64,000 nt of DNA from CAZHON01 sp964534565 (GCA_964534565.1 CAZHON010000002.1:124001-188000); one strand, 5' to 3'. Shown: positions 16,957 to 25,776, numbered from the stretch's first letter. The notes: generated by a model from the letters alone, not told the origin. Translations and numbers: made by a program.

Positions 16957-18000
16957 CTACACTGCATGTCTTACGGGGGAACCATTGATGGAATCGATCT
17001 CATCTGCCATTTCTCGAATAAGAGCCTCTGTCTCTTCCCATCCCAAGCACGGATCGGTAATGGAAAGCCCGTTCATATTCATGTGATCGGAAATTTTCTG
17101 GCTTCCTTCCAGTAAGAAACTTTCGAGCATGAATCCTCTGACGTGAGAATATCCCATACGTTGCTCACGAATACCTTCGAGTACGGAGCGGATGACATGC
17201 GGTTGCAATTTCGGATTCTTCTTTGAGTTGTCATGACTTGCATCGACGATAATCGCAGGATTTGAAACTCCTTCTACAGTCAGCCTTTCACTTGCCTCTT
17301 GAATCGATGCATCATCGAAATTTGTGCGACCTCCTCCTCCGCGAAGAATGAGGTGTGCGTGCGGATTCCCCGATGTTTCCACCTGCGCATCGTAGTAGCT
17401 GAACACATGGGGAGACTGTGCGCTTGCCACACTGTTCACGCCGATCTCAATGGAACCACCGGTTGTGTTTTTCATGCCCGCAGGAGCATCCAACCCCGAA
17501 GCGAGGTATCGATGTTCCATGTCTTCCGCACTGCGTGCACCCACTGCTGCGTAACTGAGAAGATCATCAAAGTACCTCCCGTTATGCGTAAACAGCATTT
17601 CATCGGCGAGAGGCAATTGTTTACCAATACGATGCATCATCGCTCTGCATTGCAGAATTCCTGCAGGAATATCCACTGGTTTTAACGGGTGTGGCTGATT
17701 GAGAGGACCGGGCCAGCCTTTTTTCGTACGAGGTTTTTGCAGGTAGGAACGCATCACAATTTTTACCTGATCTCCAACTTCTTCCTGCAATCGAGACAGC
17801 CGATCTGCGTATTCACACACAGCCTCACTTGGCCAAGCGGAACAGGGACCGACAATGAGAATCCTTCGTGCTTCGTTCAGATCCTCCAAAATCTTTTCAA
17901 TATCTCGACGATGAAATTCAACCTGATGCTCATCAGAGGAAGGAAACTGCTCGAGTACATCGGCAGCATTGGGCAGAGTTTTGATTCGGGTGAGGGACAT
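16957..18000 (-). CDS. aroG: 3-deoxy-7-phosphoheptulonate (DAHP) synthase, class I
   Basis: First step of aromatic biosynthesis: phosphoenolpyruvate plus erythrose-4-phosphate. The 347-aa product has AroFGH-type motifs: LIVGPCSAW, RSYLQKPRTKKGWPGPL, AVGARSAEDMEHRYLASGL, PAGMKNTTGGS, ILRGGGGRTNF, IVDASHDNSKKN and the C-terminal SITDPCLGWEET. The ATG at 18000 matches the family N-terminus. No other shikimate gene is in the window. Upstream on the same strand lie a small frame (18029-18223) and a hairpin-terminator structure that may control it. Confidence 0.95.
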   Translation of the reverse strand: MSLTRIKTLPNAADVLEQFPSSDEHQVEFHRRDIEKILEDLNEARRILIVGPCSAWPSEAVCEYADRLSRLQEEVGDQVKIVMRSYLQKPRTKKGWPGPLNQPHPLKPVDIPAGILQCRAMMHRIGKQLPLADEMLFTHNGRYFDDLLSYAAVGARSAEDMEHRYLASGLDAPAGMKNTTGGSIEIGVNSVASAQSPHVFSYYDAQVETSGNPHAHLILRGGGGRTNFDDASIQEASERLTVEGVSNPAIIVDASHDNSKKNPKLQPHVIRSVLEGIREQRMGYSHVRGFMLESFLLEGSQKISDHMNMNGLSITDPCLGWEETEALIREMADEIDSINGSPVRHAV

Positions 18001-18028
18001 GGGAAGGTGGGGAGAAAAGAAGAAATAG

Positions 18029-18223
18029 TTACAGCCATTTAGCCCAAGCACCACCAACATCTCGTCGGCGTGGATGTGCCACCGGATCGGCAACGTGTCG
18101 AAGTTCGCTCTGAGCGTCCACAAGAAGTGAAGCAATGTTTGCAGAGCCAGCAGCAGTCGCAGCGACCTCGGGGTCGCGTGTTTCCTGTTCGGACTTTTCT
18201 GGAGGGAGAGAGGAGGAGCTCAT
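18029..18223 (-). CDS. Possible small protein upstream of aroG
   Basis: An open frame of 64 codons (start MSSSSLPPEKSEQETRDPEV), hydrophilic and acidic at the N-terminus, unlike any family I know. It ends 28 nt before the aroG start and begins just after the candidate attenuator, so it could be a leader gene in the aroG transcript. No Shine-Dalgarno is seen. It may be non-coding leader instead; an internal GCGACC/GGGTCGC hairpin occurs at about 18157-18172. Confidence 0.35.
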   Translation of the reverse strand: MSSSSLPPEKSEQETRDPEVAATAAGSANIASLLVDAQSELRHVADPVAHPRRRDVGGAWAKWL

Positions 18224-18239
18224 GGAAGGTAGAAAAAGA

Positions 18240-18320
18240 AATAAACAAAAACCCTGCCTTTTGGCGGGGGAAGGTAGTACGGAGATTTTTTTAGTTTCTC
18301 AGTACGTCAGCACCTTCCCC
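18240..18320 (-). promoter_or_regulatory. Candidate attenuator/structured leader before aroG
   Basis: Read on the minus strand, a 9-bp stem (18312-18320 with 18267-18275) encloses a second stem (18297-18305 with 18277-18285, one mismatch). It is followed at once by a terminator-like hairpin, CCCGCC-AAAA-GGCAGGG (18268-18252), and TTTTTG. The terminator's 5' arm shares two bases (18267-18268) with the first stem, so the two folds can compete, as in riboswitches and attenuators. No known riboswitch class is recognised. It lies about 240 nt upstream of aroG. Confidence 0.45.
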
Positions 18321-18381
18321 TCGCTAAAGGAGAAATAAGAGGCGCCGTACGTAAAGGTCCGCGTGGACATGTGTGCATACT
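18321..18381. other. Spacer with no recognised feature
   Basis: AT/GC-mixed spacer between the structured element and the ksgA promoter. The frame upstream of the ksgA start is open from a GTG at 18363, but homology begins at 18417. Confidence 0.4.
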
Positions 18382-18410
18382 TTGACTCAGGGAGAAGAAA
18401 GAGTCAATCT
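18382..18410 (+). promoter_or_regulatory. Leaderless promoter of ksgA-comEC
   Basis: TTGACT (18382-18387), 17 nt, CAATCT (18405-18410), 6 nt, ATG. The -35 is part of an inverted repeat, TTGACTC ... GAGTCAA (18382-18388 and 18401-18407), which could be an operator. Confidence 0.55.
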
Positions 18411-18416
18411 GCAGCC

Positions 18417-19232
18417 ATGGGCCTGTACCACGAAATCAACGATCTTCTGCAAGCGTCGGGCCACCGACTCAGTAAAGATTTTGGCCAGCACTTCCTCACG
18501 GAGGAAACGTTCTTGGCATCGATGACCAAGGCTGCAAAATTGGAACGATCGGATCTTGTGGTCGAGATCGGAGCAGGTATCGGGGTTCTCACCAAGCATC
18601 TTCTCACTGTGGTCGATCGTGTGATTTCAATTGAGGTGGATACACGTTGGGTCCCACTGCTGGAGCAGTACGTGGGGTCCGAACCACTCCACGACGGCCG
18701 TCTGACACTCATTCGTGCCGACGCACTCAAGACTCCGTTCCCTACGGAGCCCTACAAAATTGTTGCGAATATCCCCTATCAAATCACGTCGCCTCTCATG
18801 CGACATGCATTCTCACAACCGACGACGCCGACATCGATCACGATCCTCATCCAAAAAGAAGTCGCAGATAAAATGTGCGGCAAGGAGGATCGCGGAATGC
18901 TGACGATCATGACGGAGCTGTTTGGTACGGCCACCTTCGTCCGCAATGTGCCCCCAGGCGCGTTTTTGCCTCCTCCGGCTGTCGATTCCGCCATCATCCA
19001 CATCGAACGCTACAAGGAGCCCCTGGGCGACGCCTCCGTGCAGGAGCGTGTACTGGAACTTGCGAGCCTCGCCTTCGCCGGACGCAGGAAGATGCTTCGC
19101 AAAACCCTTGGGGAGTTCCGTGACACGACGGAATGGATTACAGCCGCAGGAATAGACCCTCAGCGCCGACCCGAAACCTTGTCGATTACGGAGTGGGTGG
19201 AGCTTGCGAAGAGCAGTCTGAAGAATGCCTAG
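18417..19232 (+). CDS. ksgA: 16S rRNA dimethyladenosine transferase
   Basis: Dimethylates two adjacent adenosines near the 3' end of 16S rRNA. The 271-aa product has FGQHFLTEE (about 22-30), the SAM-binding VEIGAGIGVLT, and the catalytic NIPYQITSPL (about 118-127). The ATG at 18417 is chosen from homology and from a leaderless promoter 6 nt upstream; the frame is open to 18363. The stop TAG is followed directly by the comEC GTG, implying an operon. Confidence 0.95.
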   Translation: MGLYHEINDLLQASGHRLSKDFGQHFLTEETFLASMTKAAKLERSDLVVEIGAGIGVLTKHLLTVVDRVISIEVDTRWVPLLEQYVGSEPLHDGRLTLIRADALKTPFPTEPYKIVANIPYQITSPLMRHAFSQPTTPTSITILIQKEVADKMCGKEDRGMLTIMTELFGTATFVRNVPPGAFLPPPAVDSAIIHIERYKEPLGDASVQERVLELASLAFAGRRKMLRKTLGEFRDTTEWITAAGIDPQRRPETLSITEWVELAKSSLKNA

Positions 19233-20420
19233 GTGCATCGCACCAGCTTCAGCGTCATCGGCGGAATCTTGGTTCCCATTTTTCTGTACGAAGTATGGGG
19301 ATGGTCGTTGGTATCGATCTGCATCGTCGCAACGATTGCCATCGTGTCGTGCTTTTTTGTGGAAGCACTTCGCTCATACATTGTTCCGCTCGCATGTGCC
19401 ATCGCAGTGATCATCGGGTGCGTACGATTATCGATGCCGACCACGGCGCCTGATCTCACACATGTCCTCTCTCCACTCGTTACGTTCCAAAACACTCTCA
19501 CCGATCTTCGGATGAAGACGAGTAATCAACTTGGACGCATTCTCCCCGAACCGCAGGGCGCATTCATGGCAGGGCTTTTAACCGGCGATACGAGCGGCAT
19601 TCCGAAAGATGTGATTCTCACGATGCAACGCACGGGGCTGACGCACATTCTCGCAATTTCCGGGTTCAACATCACGCTCGTGATTCTGCTTCTGGAACAC
19701 CTGCTCTTCTTTCTTCCACGGCAGTGGCGTCTGATTCCTGCAAGTACGGCGGTCATTTGCTTCGTCCTGTTTGTCGGAGGAGGAGGGTCGGTCATTCGTG
19801 CGGCCATTATGGGAATTCTCAACCTCTGCGCGCTGCACGTGGGTCGGCAAACGGAGGCGAGAATGATGATCGGATGGACCGCGGTCCTGATGCTTCTCTG
19901 GAGTCCCGATCAACTGGTGGAAGATGTCGGATTTCAACTCTCCTTTCTTGCCGTGATCGGGCTCACCGAATGCTCCCCTATGTTGGAACCGATTCTGAAA
20001 TACGTTCCTCAAACACTCGGCATTCGCGAGGCATTGCAAGCGACCCTCGCCGCTGAGCTGACGGCATCGGTGTGGTCTGCAAAAGTGTTTGGCCAATTAC
20101 CTCTCTTCTCATTGATCGCCAATATTCTTGTAGCACCGTTCTTGCCGATCGCCATGCTCGCAGGAGGGCTTGGACTCCTGGGAAGTTTCATCGCAATTCC
20201 CATCGGGCAACTGCTCGTACTCCCCGGCTGGCTCGCGCTTTCCACCATTCTCATCATCACCCGCTTCATCAGTGCGCCGGCGTGGTCGGTGTTGGAAGGA
20301 GTCGAAATTGGGAACACGACAATAACGATCTACTACTGCGGACTGATCTCCCTCGTCTATCGATGGCAAACGCGCACGGAAGTTACGCAGCCACGAGCTG
20401 CTGTCGCATCGCCTGGATAA
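19233..20420 (+). CDS. comEC: ComEC/Rec2-type DNA uptake channel (core only)
   Basis: Membrane protein that moves single-stranded DNA across the inner membrane during natural transformation. The 395-aa product is a polytopic protein with the competence-domain signature LLTGDTSGIPKDV and LTHILAISGFNITLV. It lacks the large N-terminal OB region and the C-terminal metallo-beta-lactamase domain of full-length ComEC (about 700-800 aa). It starts with GTG immediately after the ksgA stop. The 3' end overlaps the convergent response-regulator gene by 38 bp. Confidence 0.88.
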   Translation: MHRTSFSVIGGILVPIFLYEVWGWSLVSICIVATIAIVSCFFVEALRSYIVPLACAIAVIIGCVRLSMPTTAPDLTHVLSPLVTFQNTLTDLRMKTSNQLGRILPEPQGAFMAGLLTGDTSGIPKDVILTMQRTGLTHILAISGFNITLVILLLEHLLFFLPRQWRLIPASTAVICFVLFVGGGGSVIRAAIMGILNLCALHVGRQTEARMMIGWTAVLMLLWSPDQLVEDVGFQLSFLAVIGLTECSPMLEPILKYVPQTLGIREALQATLAAELTASVWSAKVFGQLPLFSLIANILVAPFLPIAMLAGGLGLLGSFIAIPIGQLLVLPGWLALSTILIITRFISAPAWSVLEGVEIGNTTITIYYCGLISLVYRWQTRTEVTQPRAAVASPG

Positions 20421-20757
20421 CATCGTCCATGCGGACTTGGAGCTTGCGGAGGTAACCCTTCGCACCCAACTGTTCACACGTTGCTTTGTGTTCGTCGCCG
20501 GCCAAATGCGTGACGACAAGAACGGGACATGTGTAACCGCGTTCTTTATGAGCCGCAAGAACGGAGAATCCGTCTCCGCCCGGCATGCGTAAATCGAGCA
20601 CGAGCAAATCGGGCTGCGACTGTTCCATGGATGCAATTGTTTCTGCCCCTGTTCCCACGGTCTGCATGCTCCAATCTTCCTGCTGCTGTTCCATCGTAAA
20701 CTGCAAGAGCTTACAGAAGAGCGCATCATCATCGGCAACAAGAACTTTCTTTGGCAT
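20383..20757 (-). CDS. Single-domain response regulator
   Basis: A 124-aa CheY-like receiver domain: acidic pocket VADDD (about 7-11), phospho-acceptor Asp in LLVLDLRMPGGDG (about 55), conserved Thr in VLVVTHLAGD. The usual Lys position is present in GAKGYLRK. There is no output domain, so it must act through protein contact or as a phosphorelay intermediate. No histidine kinase is nearby. The ATG is at 20757, about 31 nt downstream of the -10. Confidence 0.92.
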   Translation of the reverse strand: MPKKVLVADDDALFCKLLQFTMEQQQEDWSMQTVGTGAETIASMEQSQPDLLVLDLRMPGGDGFSVLAAHKERGYTCPVLVVTHLAGDEHKATCEQLGAKGYLRKLQVRMDDVIQAMRQQLVAA

Positions 20758-20788
20758 GAGTGGTGTGGGTATGTGAATGTTCGTAACT

Positions 20789-20816
20789 ATTATAACATAA
20801 TTATAACATTTTTCAA
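20789..20816 (-). promoter_or_regulatory. Promoter of the response regulator
   Basis: TTGAAA (20811-20816), 16 nt, TATAAT (20789-20794) with an extended TG. A second TGTTATAAT copy lies one turn upstream, giving a direct repeat TTATAACAT. Confidence 0.6.
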
Positions 20817-20821
20817 ATATG

Positions 20822-20844
20822 AAAAACTGCTCTGGGAGAAGAGC
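20822..20844 (-). terminator. Weak terminator of the mosaic protein gene
   Basis: Minus strand GCTCT and AGAGC around TCTCCC, followed by AGTTTTTC. Confidence 0.45.
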
Positions 20845-23800
20845 TTAAAGCGATTTTCTCTTCCTGCGAACGTACGCGATTCCAGAGGCTGCCCCCGCTG
20901 CCATCGCTCCCAAGGACCCCGGGCCCGTTGCGCCCACGGGGGCATGGGTCGGAGCAGATGCGAGGAGTGGTTGCAGCTGGACCGGTTGATTGTAGGCAGG
21001 CATGGACGGAGCGTAGGCAGTGTACGGAGACGGTTGCTGCACTTGTGGTTGATTGAGGATTTGCTGGAAGAGCGACACAGGGTTCTGTTGAGTCGTGGCT
21101 GCAAGAATGGCGGCAGCGGAAGAGGTCTGCAGAATCATGCACTGAGGCGTGCAACGACTGCCCTGAAGCGAATTTGCCGTGCCGAAATCACATTGCTCCC
21201 CTGCTTCTACAATGCCGTTCCCACACTGTGCTCTCAGCTGGACCGGGACAAACGATGATGGCTGAACCGCCGTATTCACCGTGGGGCTCGGCGCAGAAGA
21301 GATTGCAGTGAATGTAAACGGGAGAGTGGGGCCAAAGACTGGTGCGTGAATACTCGATACAGTTGAGTGAGCAATCACCACATCGGACGACGGACGTGAC
21401 GCCCCGACAATGCATTGGTAACACGGAGTATGTGAAAGATTTTCACACTGCTTTCCTTGCAACGAACAATAGTGCCCACCGCCAGAAGCGCACGCATCTG
21501 CAGGACATGCCGCCGCGGGGAGCGGACCCTGCACAATGGATTGCGGCTGCTGTGCAGCATCGTGCAATACCGCAACACCTTCACTGGAGACCGAGGAATA
21601 CGTCGTGGTACCTGGCTGTACAGCAATCGCTTGTGACGAGAGCAGAGGCGCCACCGAAGAGGCCTTCGGAGAGGACTTCCCGACAGTGGTAAGTGATTTG
21701 CACACACTCGGTGTACCGGAACACGAGAATCCCGACTCTGCTTCACACATATCGGAACATCCATCTCCACTCTGCCCATTATGGTCATCACACTCTTCCG
21801 GCGGCTTGATCAAACCGTCCCCACACAACGCGCCACACCATGTTCCTTCGCATGCATACCCCGTCTCGAGCGCGCACGACGCACTGCATCCGTCTCCACT
21901 CTGCGTATTTTGATCATCACACGCTTCCCCCGTATCCTGCACGCCATTTCCACATTGTCGGGTGCAGATCGACCTCGCCCCCACACATGACCAACCGCTC
22001 TCGATCATGCACGCACTCGAACAACCATCTCCACTCTGCGTATTTCCATCGTCACATTGTTCCAGTCCCCCCTTCGATGCGTTGCCACACGCCTGTCCAT
22101 TTACGGTCTGAGAAGAGACTGTAACAGCAACACTGGTTGGGAATGCGAGCGGAGAAGAAGATGATTTGCTGCTAGAAAAGACAACTCCAACGGGAACGGA
22201 GGAGCTACTACTACTGGAGCTACGAGAAGAGGTCGACACACCTGGAATGGAGATACTGGCTGAGCTGGCGGAAACATCGATATGAGAACTTGCACTCGAC
22301 GAGCTACTGGACGATGAACTGCCAGCCGTTGGCACAAGACTGACCTGATCGATCAAGGCCGTGCTATCACCCTGTGTATTGAGACCGACAAACTTGAGCG
22401 TGTACGGGCCGCTGGTCGCAAGAGAAATCGGGAGTGACTGCTGTGTGTAGTTGGCGCTGGGAGCCGTCACCTCTCCAATCACTACATTGTTCCAAAGCAC
22501 GCGCACAACCTGAGGTGCAGTCTGACTGTTCACACGTTGGGCAATCGAGAATGTCACGTTGTAATTCCCTGCTTCCACATTGATGGGTTGGGACATGCTG
22601 CCGGTCCCTTGAATGAAGGCGACCTGCTTTCCGCTTGGAGAAGGAGGATTGCCAGATGCAAACCCTGAACCATTTGCAGCAATTCCCGCTCCAAATGTCC
22701 AAGCCCATGGCGTACCGGTCGGTGAGTACGCAAAGCCGTAATAGCCGGGAGCCATGACCGGGAATTCAAAGCTAGGTTCATTGAACGACGATAGAACAGC
22801 ATAGGAGTTTGTGTAATTGATCGGCTGCAAATTCACCTGATCAATGAAGGCAGTATTGTCTCCTCCCTGGGGATTAAGACCGGTAAATGTAACTACATGG
22901 GTACCCGACGTCGGGACCGAAAACACACCCGTGTCGTATGTCGCGTACGTAGAACCGGTCGGTTGAATATCGGCAATCGTGAGTCCGTCCATGGTGATGC
23001 GAATCACCTGATAACTTGCCTGTGTATTCACGCGTTGTGCGGCGCTGAAGGAAAGCGAGTAGAAACCCGCCTGCAAATTTACTGTCTGCGAAATAGAACC
23101 GGCCATTTGCAAGACTCCCACCTGATTGCCCTGCGGAGCAGGAGGATTGGCGCCTGCGTACCCATTCACATAATTCGTCGCCACGGCGCCATTGCCCGCA
23201 CCGTTACTCGCAAAAGTCCACGGTGACCCACTCGCAGGATTCAAAATATATCCGGGCGCTCCGCTTGGAACGACCGGTAACTCAAACCCCGGATCATTGA
23301 ACGTTGTACCGATGGAGAAGGACGCTGCGGAAGACGATGCATGTCCCGCGCAGGGATCGCTGTTGTATGAAATAGGCACGCCGCTGTTGCAGCGCGGAAT
23401 TTTTGTACCGTCACCACAAACTATATCGGAGCAATCAATGGCAATACTGGAGGCAGAAGAGGACCCACCGATAGGGGTAACTTGTGTCGTACTGCTGGTG
23501 AGTGTCGTCGAGCCTGGGTAGTCGTAGACCAATCCCTCTCCACATGCGAATTTGAAAATCCTACGAGCCTGTGGCGGCTGTGAGACCGACACTGGGGCAG
23601 CGGTAAACCACAAGTTCCCATCTCCTCCGTTGACGAGATTGCTGAAGAAGAAGTTCGTCAGCGCTGGGAAAGATCGTTCGGTATACACTCCGTCTTTTGT
23701 CATTCGAGCCAGTACGCGTCGGTTGATGTCCCAGTACCAAAGAGCGCCATCAGGACCCTCGACAATTTTTTCCGGAGATAGACTCGGCACAGTAAATTCC

Positions 23801-24540
23801 GTGACTTGTCCGCTCAGGCTGAGCCTGCCTATTTTGCCCCATGCGGTGAACCACAATGCATTATCAGATCCCAAAACCATGCTAGATGGATGTGAATTGG
23901 GACTGGGAAGAGGATATCGGGTAATGGATCCATCCGATGCGATACGGTCGATGTTATTTCCGTCAGCAAACCATACAGCGCCGTCAGGCCCACGGGCGAT
24001 TGAATAACCAATGTTCGCATCAGTCGACGAAACTGGATAATCGGTAAATGTTCCATTTAAAAGAAGTTTTCGAATGCGACCATCGGAGCCATAGTTTGAT
24101 AACCAGATCGTCCCATCCGCAGTGATAACAAAACTGGAAAAACTGGTATTACTGTTGTTTCCGATTAAAACCGACGGATTCAAGGTGCCATCTGATTGTA
24201 GTTTTCCAATACGATCATTGTTTATATCCAACACCCACGTTGCACCTTGAGGATCGACGGCAAAATTCGATATGGAAGTTGTATTTATTTTTGCCAATCC
24301 TGCCAGCGAAGTATATTTCGCCAAGGATTGATTGCCAAAAATCCACACCAAATCCGCGCCTTGTCCTGGGGCAATCTGCGCGCCTTCGATTCCTGAATCG
24401 TCCAAATATGCGGTCAATGTTTTACTACAACCGACAGATGCAGAAAGATGAAGATCTTGGTGTCTTGTGACTGAAAAAACTACGACTCCCGAAACAATCA
24501 TGATCACACTGCCCGCAAATGAAAGATGCTTCACTTTCAA
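20845..24540 (-). CDS. Large secreted mosaic protein with propeller and Cys repeats
   Basis: A 1231-aa exported protein. In order: an N-terminal membrane/signal segment (about 8-25); a beta-propeller of virginiamycin-B-lyase/SMP-30 style repeats (about 60-330; GTIWLSN, GAVWFAD, NALWFTA, GALWYWD, GNLWFTA); two related carbohydrate-binding-like beta-sandwich modules (about 410-580 and 590-750), each ending in FIDQVNL/LIDQVSL; poly-Ser linkers; three Myxococcus-type Cys repeats (about 817-947; CDDGNTQSGDGCSSAC type); and a C-terminal GATGPGS, membrane helix and RRKRKSL. The tail looks like a sorting signal. It starts with TTG (uncertain). A surface role in binding glycans or polymers is inferred. 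Confidence 0.8.
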   Translation of the reverse strand: MKVKHLSFAGSVIMIVSGVVVFSVTRHQDLHLSASVGCSKTLTAYLDDSGIEGAQIAPGQGADLVWIFGNQSLAKYTSLAGLAKINTTSISNFAVDPQGATWVLDINNDRIGKLQSDGTLNPSVLIGNNSNTSFSSFVITADGTIWLSNYGSDGRIRKLLLNGTFTDYPVSSTDANIGYSIARGPDGAVWFADGNNIDRIASDGSITRYPLPSPNSHPSSMVLGSDNALWFTAWGKIGRLSLSGQVTEFTVPSLSPEKIVEGPDGALWYWDINRRVLARMTKDGVYTERSFPALTNFFFSNLVNGGDGNLWFTAAPVSVSQPPQARRIFKFACGEGLVYDYPGSTTLTSSTTQVTPIGGSSSASSIAIDCSDIVCGDGTKIPRCNSGVPISYNSDPCAGHASSSAASFSIGTTFNDPGFELPVVPSGAPGYILNPASGSPWTFASNGAGNGAVATNYVNGYAGANPPAPQGNQVGVLQMAGSISQTVNLQAGFYSLSFSAAQRVNTQASYQVIRITMDGLTIADIQPTGSTYATYDTGVFSVPTSGTHVVTFTGLNPQGGDNTAFIDQVNLQPINYTNSYAVLSSFNEPSFEFPVMAPGYYGFAYSPTGTPWAWTFGAGIAANGSGFASGNPPSPSGKQVAFIQGTGSMSQPINVEAGNYNVTFSIAQRVNSQTAPQVVRVLWNNVVIGEVTAPSANYTQQSLPISLATSGPYTLKFVGLNTQGDSTALIDQVSLVPTAGSSSSSSSSSASSHIDVSASSASISIPGVSTSSRSSSSSSSSVPVGVVFSSSKSSSSPLAFPTSVAVTVSSQTVNGQACGNASKGGLEQCDDGNTQSGDGCSSACMIESGWSCVGARSICTRQCGNGVQDTGEACDDQNTQSGDGCSASCALETGYACEGTWCGALCGDGLIKPPEECDDHNGQSGDGCSDMCEAESGFSCSGTPSVCKSLTTVGKSSPKASSVAPLLSSQAIAVQPGTTTYSSVSSEGVAVLHDAAQQPQSIVQGPLPAAACPADACASGGGHYCSLQGKQCENLSHTPCYQCIVGASRPSSDVVIAHSTVSSIHAPVFGPTLPFTFTAISSAPSPTVNTAVQPSSFVPVQLRAQCGNGIVEAGEQCDFGTANSLQGSRCTPQCMILQTSSAAAILAATTQQNPVSLFQQILNQPQVQQPSPYTAYAPSMPAYNQPVQLQPLLASAPTHAPVGATGPGSLGAMAAGAASGIAYVRRKRKSL

Positions 24541-24582
24541 ACCGCACCCAAGTCTAACAGACGCGGTTAAACGAGGATATAT

Positions 24583-24918
24583 CTACTTTTTACTTCCACG
24601 GATCTGCGCTTTGATTTCTTCCGCCCACTCTTTGCCTCGGTCGCCTCCCCAGAGCATCCATGCAATGAACCCGTTGCTGGGCTTTTCGGGATTGCCGAAA
24701 TTTTTCCCGCGTTTATCGACTTCGTGACGGGCGAAAAAGCTGCACATGCGAAGAATTGTTTTTACGGAAACGGGTCGACGATTCTTGAGGTCTCGCGCCC
24801 GCGCAAACCCAACAGGAGTGCCTGCACGACCGAACAAACGTCGCAATCGCAAACCCTCAGCTGCATAATCGGCAACGATTTGAGGAGGAACGAATGTCTG
24901 AGAAGCAACCTGTGCCAT
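24583..24918 (-). CDS. Hypothetical protein with GFIAWMLWGGD motif
   Basis: A 111-aa helical protein. The segment from KTILRMCSFFARHEVDK to FIAWMLWGGDRGKEWAEE resembles, from memory, a short helical module seen in phage-related and other mobile-DNA proteins; I cannot name the family with confidence and no other phage gene is near. Start at 24918 because TATGAT (24925-24930), with TTCTCA 17 nt further up, ends 6 nt before this ATG. Confidence 0.6.
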   Translation of the reverse strand: MAQVASQTFVPPQIVADYAAEGLRLRRLFGRAGTPVGFARARDLKNRRPVSVKTILRMCSFFARHEVDKRGKNFGNPEKPSNGFIAWMLWGGDRGKEWAEEIKAQIRGSKK

Positions 24919-25141
24919 GGCATCATCATACCTGTAAGACGTTATTGTGAGAATTTGAGAATTACGATTATTCAACAATTTCCCTTATCTATTTAAGAAT
25001 AATAAGACTAGAGTGACCATTCCTGGTCTCTTTTGGAGATGTAACGGTAAATGCGGCGTACCCCCGCAGTTAGGCATACAAATGAAATCGCCCAAAAACA
25101 ATCGCAATGTTGCGATCTCTTTTGCTTGTTACCCTCTCTCT

Positions 25142-25666
25142 ATGACCTCCCCACTTCCCGCCACAATGCTCGATGACTTTACAGCGACCTATGACCTCTA
25201 TCAAGAAGCCATCTTTCGCTACTGCATGCACAAATGTGGAGACAGAGATACGGGCAAAGACCTGACACAGGAAACATTCATGCGTTACTGGCTCTGCCTG
25301 CAACGGAATGAACCGATTGAGCATCCACGGGCATTTCTCTATCGCATCGCACACAATCTTTTCATCGATCATGTCCGTCGCAAAAAAGAGGCATCTCTCG
25401 ACCAGTTACTCGAGGTTGGCTTTGAACCATCCATCGATACCTGGCACGAAACAATCGGACATCTCGATGCAGAACGCCCTCTCGCAAAAATGAAAAAAAT
25501 GGCAAAGGTATACAGACAAGTGCTGCAAAAACGATTCATGCAGGGGCTGACGCCGGCAAATATTGCAAAACTGACTGGTGAAACGACCAACGTCGTCTCT
25601 GTTCGTATTTTCCGAGGATTGAAGCAATTGCGTATTTTGCTCAAGAAGCCTGCAATTGTACTTTAA
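25142..25666 (+). CDS. ECF-type RNA polymerase sigma factor
   Basis: A 174-aa sigma-70 family factor with region 2 (YQEAIFRYCMHKCGDRDTGKDLTQETFMRYW, then HPRAFLYRIAHNLFIDHVRRKKE) and region 4 (LQKRFMQGLTPANIAKLTGETTNVVSVRIFRGLKQLR). It is a paralogue of the sigma factor at 45834 and aligns with it end to end from this start. The frame is open further upstream (to 25013) but without similarity. No anti-sigma gene is adjacent, unlike the paralogue. Confidence 0.9.
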   Translation: MTSPLPATMLDDFTATYDLYQEAIFRYCMHKCGDRDTGKDLTQETFMRYWLCLQRNEPIEHPRAFLYRIAHNLFIDHVRRKKEASLDQLLEVGFEPSIDTWHETIGHLDAERPLAKMKKMAKVYRQVLQKRFMQGLTPANIAKLTGETTNVVSVRIFRGLKQLRILLKKPAIVL

Positions 25667-25745
25667 AATCTCTGTAAATAACCGTCGCGAAAACGAGCTC
25701 CGCTTGCCTGGAGCGACTCCTCTTTCGGAAAGTGGGCCCGCGGGA

Positions 25746-25763
25746 GAAAACCCGAAGGGTTGT
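25746..25763 (-). terminator. Possible terminator after tRNA-Glu(TTC)
   Basis: Minus strand AACCC-TTC-GGGTT followed by TTCTCC; short stem and short T-run. Confidence 0.4.
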
Positions 25764-25776
25764 CTTCCGCGAAAAT

